From: Ceratodon purpureus
Taxonomy: Eukaryota; Streptophyta; Bryopsida; Pseudoditrichales; Ditrichaceae
Reading direction: 5' to 3'
NCBI GenBank assembly: GCA_014871385.1
Contig: CM026423.1
Coordinates: 5,928,967-5,992,966 of the forward strand
Length of the DNA: 64,000 nucleotides
Of the stretch, positions 55,801 through 62,293 are shown in pieces (within the stretch, counting starts at the first letter, position 1; each line of letters begins with the position of its first letter). The notes beneath the pieces were generated by a model that was not told the DNA's origin, ran no database searches, and was given only the letters and a program-made list of their open reading frames with translations. A program made the translations under genes and the position numbers.

Positions 55801-58800
55801 CGGATTTGCAGGGATTTCAAGGTGGTGGTGAATGTAAACCGTTACGATGAGAGGAGGCCGGAGTTCTTGATCAACCTCAAGCTCCGTTACCACTCAAGTC
55901 GTTGGGGGAGAATGCTGGAAGTCATGGCCATGACTCATTTTCTTTACGGGTCTAATGGATGCTTCATCAACGAATTCAGGGGAACTCGGAAGATAGCCAT
56001 TGACAACTGGCTAACCTTCCAGCATTCCAATAACACTGAATTACTTCGGAAGGATGATGAAGTAAGGAGGGAAGTGTCTAAGCTCATGGCACAGCGGATC
56101 CAGAAGGAGAGCCATTACGGTGACCAGCACCGTAATCACCACCGACGTCACCATGTCTAGTAGACAGTAGCTGCAGGGTGTGTGCAAGCTAATCTTTGTA
56201 TATAATTTTTGAGTCTAGTTGACATAGTGTCTAGTAGCCAACGCTGTAAATGTGGAACTTGCCGGGAGTCAAGTAGACAAAGAGGGGGGCTATGTGAGCT
56301 GACTTTTTTTGAGAAAAGTCCCTTTTCAGTAAAAACAGTGTAAATAGGACCAAGTTACCATGTCAATTTGAAATCCATGTAGATAGTGGCTGTAGAAATC
56401 TGGTTGAGAGTCAAATGGACATAGTGTAGAATTCAGGGGACATGGCCCTACCTAGAGACACGACTTGTCAAATTGACTCTACGTACAGGCACACCCTTTA
56501 GAAATTAAGGCATAACTAGGAATTAAGGAAGAAGAAAGAATTACTTCACCACACCACACAACACTGTGTGAGTGATAGTCACATTATGTAAAAAATATAA
56601 AAATAGAATTCCATTGTCTAATTGATTGTCAACTTGACTCTGAGTAGCTCACTGTTTAATTGATTCACAGATGCTCTTTGTCAAATTGAACTATAGCTTT
56701 GATGCACAGTGTATTACTCTGTAGAATTAGAGAATCAGAATGGAAAACTGGAGCAGATTGGCCACTGTCTAATTGACAATTGAATTCAGATTAGTTGATG
56801 CATAATGTCTAGTTATCACTGGTCAAATGGACAAGATGGTGGTTCGGTATGCATCCATGGGCATGCATACATTGTCAACTTGACTTGCATGGACCATGTC
56901 TAATTGACTCAGTGGAGAATTGGTGAGAGTTACAGTGAATGTGGTGACTCACACTGGATACTGTCTAATTGAAATGGATACTGTCTAATTGAAATCGAAG
57001 ATATTGATGGAGCAAAGTGAACAGTGGATGAGATTGTCTATTTGAACTCAGAACGAAGGAAGAGTTACTGAGTGAATAGAAAATAGAAATTATGGAAAAT
57101 AAACACAACAGTTTGTCCAATTGACATTGCATTGTTGTGAATGGGAATTATGGAGAATGAGAGTTCCATGTGAGTACTGGAACAGTGAAGTGAGTATTAC
57201 TTGATAGTCTTTTAAATTAGATTGGCCATCTGAAATAGAAGACTGAGAATGACTTAGAGTTTATGGAAGCCAGATTGAGTACATTGATGGATAAAAGTGG
57301 CAATTAATTATTAAGGAGTGATCAGCCTTAGTGATTATTAGTTCTCATTATAATAAAACTTGAATGTATTCAACTGAGCAATAGTACAGTCATTGTAGTT
57401 GAGTAATACAATTGAGAAGCATAGTTGTGATGAATGGTAGAGTTGGAGTATGATTGAATGTGAATGAGTAGACAGTGATTACATGTCTATTTGAAATGCG
57501 CTGGATGGGAGGAAAAAGATGAAGACAAGCAAGGAGTTGCTTGAGATAAGTTAATCTATCATAACATATCCCAAAGCATCATTCATAGGCATAAATAGGT
57601 TGAACATTAGATTCTAACCTAGTAATGAATGAACTTGCATATGCATAATAAATGCATTGTCTAATTGAACTTGGAAGGGAGTGATGGCAATAAACCGAGA
57701 GATGGTACTTGTCAATTTGAACTCCCATTACCCTTGAACCAATTGAGAGTATGGGTTACTTGGGTTTTATGTGACTTGGGGTAATTAAGACATTAGAGTT
57801 ATAAAGTGATTCTTTTAAGGAAATACTTTGCATTCTATACATTCTTTACTTACTACAGTGACCTTTAGTTACGTTAAAAGCTAAACGAAAAGACCTATTC
57901 CCATGACTTACCACTATTTGTAAATTTCACCAATTACACGCTGAGAGTGGTAAAGGAACTTACCAGCGCCGACACTGCTGCGATTGATTGGCTCCATGCG
58001 TGGCCATGCTTCGAAGGCCGCCCAAGTGAGATGCTCGACATCATCTGCGACTTTTCTTGGACTGCTGGCTCATCCCGCATCTCCACCAGCTTATCCCAAT
58101 GCTCTGTGGCTATATCTGGTGGCTTTGAATGTCCAAGTCTGATCAGCTTGTTGATAGCAAACTTCACCCTAGTCACGCACCTCGACATCCTCATGTTGAA
58201 CCATTTCTCACTTAGTTCAGTGCTGTCACCGTAGAACTCAAACTCTGTCCGCACTCGCTCAATCAGAGATGCCTTAGCCGCCCTCTGTTGTCCCTTCCAA
58301 CCCGGTGTTGCAGTCGGATCCAAGGCGCGTGCAAACTTCTGTAGGGCCGCGTTGAGGAGTGGTTCGTGGGATCCGACTGGCTTGCCATAGCGATCCAATT
58401 TGATTCGCATCGGCTCCTTCGGTGACCCGTCGTCTTCCTCCTCGTACCCCTCCATGTCTTCCTCCTCCTCCATGTCCTCTTCCTCGAACTCCTCCTCCAT
58501 CTCCTCATCGAATCCACCCTCCTCGGACTGAATTGCCTGCGAGCTGTGGGAGTCGCGAGGCATGCTGCGCATGGGCACCCTCCCCGATGCAACGGGGGTG
58601 CGGGAGCCCGAGGAACGTCGCCCCACAGGTGAGGAGATGTCTGATGTAGCACGCCATCGCCTCGGGGGAGTGGCGTCTTCCTCTTCGTCTTGCGATGCTG
58701 CCCTGTCCACGCCGCGGAGTCTCTTCAGAACACCTGCAGGTTTTCTCTGACCTTGTCCCTGAGACACCTTCCCACCACCCGCAACCCCTGCCTTTGACGT

Positions 58801-59628
58801 TGGTGGGCATCCTCCGCCCCCTCTCTCCATCCAGCCTGTCTCCACGCGCCGGGGCTTGCCGATGTTGCTACGGCTGCGGAGGCGGGACTTCCCTCTCGGA
58901 TCCTCCAGGTCCTCTTCCATCTCCGACCGCGAAGCGAATTCTCCTCCAAGCACCGATCGGAGAGCCGCCACCGACAGCGAATTCCTGCGACAAAGAACCT
59001 TTGGAGCACGCTGCCTCCACTGTGCAAAAACCTCGCCTTTGTCCTTCCGATTCTGACAAATGCGAAGATAGAGAAACCCTAATTGGTGAAAGCCGCTCAC
59101 CTAACTACTGAAATGACGGCCCTGTCCATAAACCCTGACAAGAATTACATGGATTTGTACCCTCAACAATTATAATGCGCTAATTGCCAATCAGAAAGTG
59201 AGCATAAACTAACAAATTGCAATACCTACTCTAACTGATGATACATGAAGACAGTGCATAGGTGGATTGGAGAGCACAGACATAGCGATTAGGGTTTAGG
59301 GTTTACTCACAGTCTTTGGAAGGGCAGTCTCCCTCGTGTGCGCTACCTCCGCTCCCTCCCGGTACGACACAGCACTCCTTTGGCGCGTGCTCCGCCTGGG
59401 TTGGAAGTCCGACTCCACTGAGGAGGATCGGCGTCTCCTCCGGCTTCGTGGTGCGGTTGGAGCACCGGAGGACCTGATCGACGAACACCCACGTGAAGGA
59501 AGCAAGTCTGTGGCGAAGTCCGGGTCAAAACCTGCGTCCTTCAATCGGAGCGCCACCTCTCTCCTGTTGGCGTCCACGATTGCATCACGGAGGACCTCGT
59601 ACGCAGGAATTAAGTTGGCTGCCGCCAT
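40811..59628 (-). CDS. CACTA tnpA-like protein gene, five exons, about 961 aa; intron 2 holds an LTR retrotransposon
   Basis: Exons are 59628-59311, 59052-57964, 42705-41911, 41602-41087 and 40978-40811. All junctions are phase 0 with GT-AG borders (donors GTGAGT, GTAAGT, GTAGGC, GTAAGT). Exon 1 starts MAAANLIPAYEVL and is Arg/Ser-rich. Exon 2 has a long Glu/Asp-rich tract, then a conserved block with KLDRYGKPVGSHEPLLNAAL, MRMSRCVTRVKFAINKLI and EKSQMMSSISLGRPSKHG, like the Ptta/En/Spm plant transposase region. Exon 3 starts with a charged coiled-coil-like helix (EVAAEVKAMRQRDLEERAAA). Exon 4 has a DUF8039-like segment ending MNQAIGYFIRWPATDL, typical of CACTA proteins. Such proteins bind subterminal repeats. 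The C-terminus is less sure: intron 4 is also open, and a +1 frame could extend to about 40,749. No TNP2 catalytic transposase is visible. Confidence 0.65.
43230..46640. repeat. tandem array of about 23 copies of a 143-bp unit (left array)
   Basis: The phrase GTCTCGGCTT recurs at 43291, 43432, 43577, 43720, 43864, 43988, 44131, 44275, 44487, 44631, 44776, 44920, 45062, 45205, 45348, 45492, 45634, 45776, 45920, 46062, 46204, 46346 and 46537. Spacing is mostly 141-145 bp, with one 124-bp unit and two longer intervals. Each unit carries GAGAAAACAGT, CACGTCAC, ACACACGTCATG and ACTTACAAACATT. At least two variants alternate (TAATGTTATGTCACA versus TAAACGTAGGTCAATGG). The array lies in intron 2 of the CACTA gene. 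Confidence 0.95.
46703..48348 (+). repeat. 5' LTR, 1,646 bp
   Basis: It starts TGTGAGCTGAC and ends CCAATTACA, and has the same length as the 3' LTR. It is studded with the GTC...GAC dyad (about 17 instances, for example near 46876, 47172, 47282, 47302 and 47524). Confidence 0.97.
48352..48369 (+). promoter_or_regulatory. primer-binding site, tRNA-Asp type
   Basis: TGGCGCCGCTGCCGGGGA lies 3 bases after the 5' LTR. It differs at one base from the tRNA-Asp-complementary site known for Tat/Athila-type elements. Confidence 0.85.
48370..48867 (+). other. retrotransposon 5' leader
   Basis: Non-coding leader between the primer site and the first ORF. No GTC...GAC dyads were seen here. Confidence 0.6.
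48868..49365 (+). CDS. retrotransposon ORF of unknown function, 165 aa
   Basis: The first ORF after the primer site starts MYPFPWEVQQKDINQFF. It is rich in Phe, Tyr and Gly and shows no zinc knuckle, protease or polymerase motif. It occupies the position of gag but does not resemble a gag I know. It overlaps the next ORF in another frame. It may be a relic of the region removed by the internal deletion. Confidence 0.5.
   Translation: MYPFPWEVQQKDINQFFEGPFLFAALYRVYRGAYFGQGFQICGTHSKFDSNLQNKFDQLPIDIKRIILAKIWDNGTRFNALIVFKGELFLQSNLHFLFAQYGRLKNLTSPIISKGCGAWNGYKLDTKTYIFKYGPQKLDSQVLIPDFLSRESDKPISIAFGLLCL
49340..49669 (+). CDS. retrotransposon small ORF, 109 aa, unknown
   Basis: It overlaps the end of the 165-aa ORF by 26 bp in a different frame. 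The likely real start is the internal MTIESETIIEQLVRLRRLL, a charged, helix-forming segment that could be a coiled coil, followed by an acidic stretch (FQEEEVDEIFEVEPF). No catalytic motif. It could be a small structural or accessory protein, or a fragment of gag. Confidence 0.4.
   Translation: MRLDYYVFKDMTIESETIIEQLVRLRRLLIIYEGIQRNEEALIHLLAKEIDQISKEGESNSEQNFLIERLISEHNYPRNFQEEEVDEIFEVEPFTLNTWIIFWFDTNKS
49771..51501 (+). CDS. RNase H-integrase polyprotein fragment (reverse transcriptase absent)
   Basis: The open frame enters after a stop near 49,770; its first ATG is at 49,963, within the RNase H domain. RNase H begins near 49,800 with KPFEVYVDASNYAIGSVLSQ and continues through YFSSRQLSAAEKNYSVTERE and the HADALSR-like HANADFLSRI. 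Integrase follows: an H-H-C-C zinc finger (CHDAACGGH to CDPCQ), the catalytic D in GIDFVGP, D in LVSDRGTHF and E in NGQTEKTNG, then the GPYRV C-terminal module. There is no chromodomain. The polymerase YxDD box and protease are absent because the sequence joins unrelated upstream DNA just before RNase H. Codon use is AT-rich, unlike the accessory ORF downstream. Confidence 0.9.
   Translation, partial: QSTCKTKQDWEKPFEVYVDASNYAIGSVLSQKDAKGHDRPIYFSSRQLSAAEKNYSVTEREGLGMIYSVQKYRHYLLGYKFTFHVDHDALKYMVNKPQLSGRIARWVLLLQEFDFTVNVRPGKKHANADFLSRISKEVNPESIDDSFPDAHIFQVDIILAEYADVIHYLSTNTFPRDYTDKQKQKLIFKSQPYTLIAKVLYKRGKDGLLRRCINPSEVPLILKGCHDAACGGHFAGMVTAHKALQSGYWWPTLFGDAHRYTKKCDPCQRVGKPTPSKAMPLNPILAQTPFEKWGIDFVGPIKPPSRHGRNRYILIATEYVTKWAEAQPTKTDDAKTVAKFLYENIITRFGCPKELVSDRGTHFLNEIIEQLTEKYSIEHRKSTPYHPRANGQTEKTNGILCRIITKTVQGSNTDWDARVPDALWAYRCAFKVSTKFTPFQLVYGQEAILPIEMELPSLRIALDERLGDEESLRHRLYMLEKLDETRAQAYLNNEAIQKHRKTYYDSKLGPKVLNPNDLVLLYDSRFQKFPEKFRMRWFGPYRVLKSYPNGSVELQDFAGKIHATRYNGFRLKPYIT
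51502..53121 (+). other. non-coding spacer between integrase and accessory ORF, rich in GTC...GAC dyads
   Basis: About 1.6 kb with no long ORF on the sense strand. From about 51,700 the gapped dyad occurs repeatedly (for example near 51705, 51850, 51985, 52045, 52335, 52496, 52565, 52695 and 53095). It may serve as the leader or promoter for the accessory ORF. Confidence 0.6.
53122..55086 (+). CDS. retrotransposon accessory ORF, first part (654 aa), plant-transposon-protein-like domain plus coiled coil
   Basis: The ORF lies in sense orientation between integrase and the 3' LTR. After a basic N-terminus (KAMKNKKSKKT) comes a globular region, residues about 70-260, with DDGRINQFLTSSEYGSRG, VDGRSVPFNSTAISKML and KHTRYPITLYSAIYLSELT. 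This resembles the uncharacterised 'putative plant transposon protein' domain found in gypsy-type elements. Residues about 345-480 are a strong predicted coiled coil (repeated Leu/Glu heptads). The frame ends at TAG (55,084-55,086) and stays open for another 357 codons. Base composition is more GC-rich than the integrase ORF. Function unknown. Confidence 0.7.
   Translation: MVNEGQVDREGRGTDQGRPQPEVEGSVKLTRPIARPKVKAMKNKKSKKTVLADAMQQDLSSGPRRQIEHLELKKIDREAWPQFEANRENFVKAGLWDFVMVVFEDQDDGRINQFLTSSEYGSRGMAVVDGRSVPFNSTAISKMLKLHQGDNLLMEEVGGISEDDLTNVFDRAAKTQSGYKLVNAKETWKEWLLFFNQRIMLAEKGPLIMSKEGVAAAIYGWNGVKLSWGNILFDNIKVEISKKHTRYPITLYSAIYLSELTKPSSQVDSGVSTGPVRVLPDLLNLTREPEPRASTPSSSRVNKVKKRRVEDNSLPQCLFELNPRLGRGARSASQVDNREPARQPALQLTQAEVAAQLKDALVRETQLRLKIKELERTVFNLTTENNLAVEDIRRLNTQLDNLAELNEELTKPTVADIEIDTGKSFQELYNDEKQHRIELQRQFDQLNDAKIAISKLCTEERNEKNKLKAELESLKKNPMVKVVNPSDYATLKTNNKLYHRTIEIGKKQLQEAWMENRALRGELWKVDLTSPPSYSLFHAYELQRDNWLAMVGKDRECLLDSGDFDAVWAASSRHANQQNLICEMIARGDVQLTDQKKLLLPIGHLGARVVLYYTTLEEQLQKRRQLDMSVKSHRLVKMGDSTRQVVDVAEKVPS
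55111..56160 (+). CDS. retrotransposon accessory ORF, second part (349 aa), same frame after a TAG codon
   Basis: It is in the same frame as the 654-aa ORF; only the TAG and eight codons separate the two. Together they would be a protein of about 1,011 aa. It is Trp/Tyr/His-rich (NWTDAAPEAVRTNG, YNWPLIPGQFDTAWNC, RYHSSRWGRMLEVMAMTHF) and ends in a basic His/Arg tail. No family recognised. Either it is the C-terminal half of one protein interrupted by a recent nonsense mutation, or it is reached by stop readthrough. The following bases (GAGCTC) do not match the known leaky CARYYA context. Confidence 0.6.
   Translation: MEGLLKEFDDRDNILVKLSCVLERETYAQRGELTTAHYVYGMHKVRQQIMDTLRELKKDHLSITSHDLQVELTLPPPTYKAPGWLSIRTPVTGSTLTVKYLGNYASLFDNEAVFPLPTWTAIEWLLEDYGLSRREERSWDLIYKEIVNVNWTDAAPEAVRTNGHFCDCRRRFKWAPDSLIDSVEYNWPLIPGQFDTAWNCAMAYEGFWQIHHTHTDPVCFRAAIFSKFLARICRDFKVVVNVNRYDERRPEFLINLKLRYHSSRWGRMLEVMAMTHFLYGSNGCFINEFRGTRKIAIDNWLTFQHSNNTELLRKDDEVRREVSKLMAQRIQKESHYGDQHRNHHRRHHV
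56278..56290 (+). promoter_or_regulatory. polypurine tract
   Basis: AAAGAGGGGGG lies just before the 3' LTR, with only a few bases between. This is the expected plus-strand priming site. Confidence 0.8.
56293..57938 (+). repeat. 3' LTR, 1,646 bp
   Basis: Same length as the 5' LTR and without a noticed difference. It is followed by the target duplication CGCTG. Confidence 0.97.
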
Positions 59629-60065
59629 TTCGAGTATCCTTCTTCATGTTTGATGAGCCGGCTGCCATAAGTGATCTCCACTTGGGGACCCTAAGGGCGT
59701 GCGCATGTCAAACTACCCTGCGGTGATCAGGTAATTATCCCTTACTTCCGTGCTATGAATTAATTGTGCGTTCATGTTTTATTATGTCTTTCCAAACATA
59801 ATATATCGTCTAGAGAAACGCGAAATCCTATCAACTGTAACATGGTATACTGTCCACCGTAACGTGATGTTAACATAAACTTCTGTCATTTTTAACGTAG
59901 TGAAATGTGATATGATGTCATCTATGTTACAATGTAATGTCACCTGTGACGAGATTTACTGTCAGCTGCGACGCGTTTTTATGTAACATTTAACATATCC
60001 GGAGCTCTTTGATAATGGCTGGTAACTGTTGTGTGGTTCATGTTTTTGCTTTCCATAGCCTACAT
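59629..60065. promoter_or_regulatory. upstream region of the tnpA-like gene
   Basis: DNA before the start codon at 59,628. From about 59,810 it carries the CACTA-type motifs AACGTGATG, GTGACGAG and GACGCG. It probably contains the promoter. No TATA box was assigned. Confidence 0.4.
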
Positions 60066-60290
60066 GTGAGTAATCAGAATTAATTAATTAGTCAATGTAA
60101 ACGGTTAGAAAAAAGGAAACTACGCTATTGTTAGTCAATGTTAATGGTTCCCGACTCTGCCTCAACGGCTTGAAGTTGATGCTCAGTGTTACAATGTTTT
60201 GGAGATGTTTTATCGTCCAATGCCCTGCGCCTACGTGTCCGATAATCTAGGGGCTTTTCATAACAAGGATTACTAGGGTATTCTAGTAGG
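60066..60290. repeat. long direct repeat flanking the right array, copy 1
   Basis: About 225 bp starting GTGAGTAATCAGAATTAATTA. It is repeated in the same orientation at 61,948-62,174 with about 90 percent identity by eye. The two copies bracket the right tandem array. Confidence 0.85.
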
Positions 60291-60439
60291 CATGTCGAAT
60301 TTACTACCTCTAATGTTTTCAGGATGTCACATTTTCCATAGATAAGTTCATGGACATGGTCATGGTAACAGCCTCTATGTAGTTAGTAATGCAGGAGCAG
60401 TAGTTCCATGAAAATGCATGTAAAGTTTTAGAGAGAGGT

Positions 60440-61935
60440 GTACCAGTTTTTGTTGAGCATGACGTGTGTCACTGAAGTTGATGACATAACATTATGCTTA
60501 GTGTGACGTGACTACTGTTTTCTCATAGCCGAGACCCTCTTTAACTGTTTCGTAGCCTTCTGATTTTTTATTCTTGATGTTTGTAAGGTTTTGTAGCTCT
60601 TGACGGGTTTTTTTTTTTTTTTGTAACATAACATTATGTTTATTATGAGGTATCCACTGTTTTCTCAAAGCCGAGACCCTCTTCAACTGTTTCGTAGCCC
60701 AATGTGTTTTTTATATTTTTAAATGTTTGTAAGTTCTTGATGTGCATGACGTGTGTCTTTGTTTCCATTGACCTACGTTTATGCTTAGTGTAACGTGACT
60801 ACTGTTTTCTCAAAGCCGAGACCCTCTTCAACTGTTTGGTAGCCCAATGTGTTTTTTATTTTTAATCTTCCTAAGTTTCCTACCTGGCTGACGTGTGTCT
60901 TTGTTTCCATTGACCTACGTTTATGCTTAGTGTAACGTGACTACTGTTTTCTCAAAGCGGAGACCCTCCTCAACTGTTTGGTAGCCCAATGTGTTTTTTA
61001 TTTTTAATGTTTGTAAGTTTCCTACCTGCATGACGTGTGTCTTTGTTTCCATTGACCTCCGTTTATGCTTAGTGTAACGTGACTACTGTTTACTCAAAGC
61101 CGAGACCCTCTTCAACTGTTTGGTAGCCCAATGTGTTTTTTATTTCTAAGGTTTGTAAGTTTATGTTCAGCATGACGTGTGTCTTTGTTTTTTGTGACAT
61201 AAAATTATGTTTAATGTGACGTGGCTACTGTTTTCTCAAAGCCGAGACCCTCTTCAATTGTTTGGTAGCCTTCTTAGTTTTCTTTTTCTCTGATGTTTGT
61301 AAGTTCTTGATGTGCATGACGTGTGTCTTTGTTTCCATTGACCTACGTTTATGCTTAGTGTAACGTGACTACTGTTTTCTCAAAGCCGAGACCCTCTTCA
61401 ATTGTTTGGTAGCCTTCTTAGTTTTCTTTTTCTCTGATGTTTGTAAGTTTTTGATGTGCATGACTTGTGTCTTTGTTCTTTGTGACATAACATTATGTTT
61501 ATTGTCACGTGACCATTATTTTCTCAAAGCCGAGACCCTCTTCAACTGTTTGGTAGCCTTCTGATTTTTATATTTTTAAATGTTTGTGAGTTTTTGTTGT
61601 GCAGGACGTGTGTCTTTATTTTTTGTGACAAAACATTATGCTTATTTTGACGTGACCACTGTTTTCTCAAAGCCAAGACCCTCTTCAATTCTTTGGTAGC
61701 CTTCTGATTTTTATTTTTTTAAATGTTTGTGAGTTTTTGTTGTGCAGGACCTGTGTCTTGTTTTCTGTGACAAAACATTATGTTTATTGTGACGTGACCA
61801 CTGTTTTCTGGAAGCCGATACCCTCTTCAACTGTTTTGTAGGATTCTCAGTTTTTTATTCTTAATTTTTGTAAGTTTTTGTTGTGCATGACGTGTGTCTT
61901 TGTTTTGTGTGACATAACATTATGTTTAATGCGAC
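60440..61935. repeat. tandem array of ten 143-bp units (right array), inverted relative to the left array
   Basis: The reverse complement of the left-array unit recurs with GAGACCCTCTTC or variants at 60531, 60673, 60818, 60960, 61102, 61244, 61388, 61532, 61675 and 61817. The same two unit variants are present. The inverted orientation of the two arrays matches opposite subterminal parts of one DNA transposon. Confidence 0.95.
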
Positions 61936-61947
61936 GTGACTAATGTG

Positions 61948-62174
61948 ATGTGAGTAATCAGAATTAATTACTTCGACAATGTAATCGGTTAGAAAAAAGG
62001 AAACTCTGCTATTGTTAGTCAATGTTAATGGTTCCCGACTCTGCCTCATCGGATTGAAGTTGATGCTCAGTGTTACAATATTCTGGAGATGTTTTATCCT
62101 CCAATGCCCTGCGCCTACGTGCCCGATAATCCAGGGGCTTTTCATTACGAGGATTACTAGGGTATTCTAGTCAT
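61948..62174. repeat. long direct repeat flanking the right array, copy 2
   Basis: Second copy of the 225-bp segment at 60,066-60,290. Differences include small substitutions such as AATGTTTTGG versus AATATTCTGG. Confidence 0.85.
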
Positions 62175-62293
62175 TTGTAACGTGATGAAATGTAACTGAA
62201 GACGTGTTGTAATGTTTCCTTTGACGTCAGATACTGTCCGCGGTGACGCAATGTAACGTCGGTGATGACGTGAAATTAGAGCGTGCGCGAGAT

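Larger units (their letters stand above)
46703..57938 (+). mobile_element. full-length LTR retrotransposon (Ty3/gypsy, Tat/Athila-like), internally deleted, nested in a CACTA intron
   Basis: Two 1,646-bp LTRs (46703-48348 and 56293-57938) begin TG and end CA. I saw no differences on reading. The 5-bp target duplication CGCTG lies at 46698-46702 and 57939-57943. A tRNA-Asp-type primer site follows the 5' LTR and a polypurine tract precedes the 3' LTR. The internal 7.9 kb carries two small 5' ORFs, an RNase H-integrase ORF without gag, protease or reverse transcriptase, and a 3' accessory ORF with one in-frame TAG. Integrase lacking a chromodomain plus the tRNA-Asp primer fits the Tat/Athila branch. 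The insertion is recent and lies 20 bp inside the CACTA intron, in opposite orientation to the gene. Confidence 0.95.

Noticed and set aside
57934-59100. A 388-aa minus-strand frame as a complete protein
   Set aside because: It opens with GTG inside an intron and ends inside the LTR; splice sites define it as exon 2 (59052-57964) instead.
58422-59111. Plus-strand Pro/Arg/Ser-rich frames opposite exon 2
   Set aside because: Shadows of the GC-rich, Glu/Asp/Arg-rich minus-strand exon.
59289-59305. Two TTTAGGG-like repeats suggesting telomeric DNA
   Set aside because: Only two units, within the first intron of the tnpA-like gene; chance or splice-adjacent sequence is enough.
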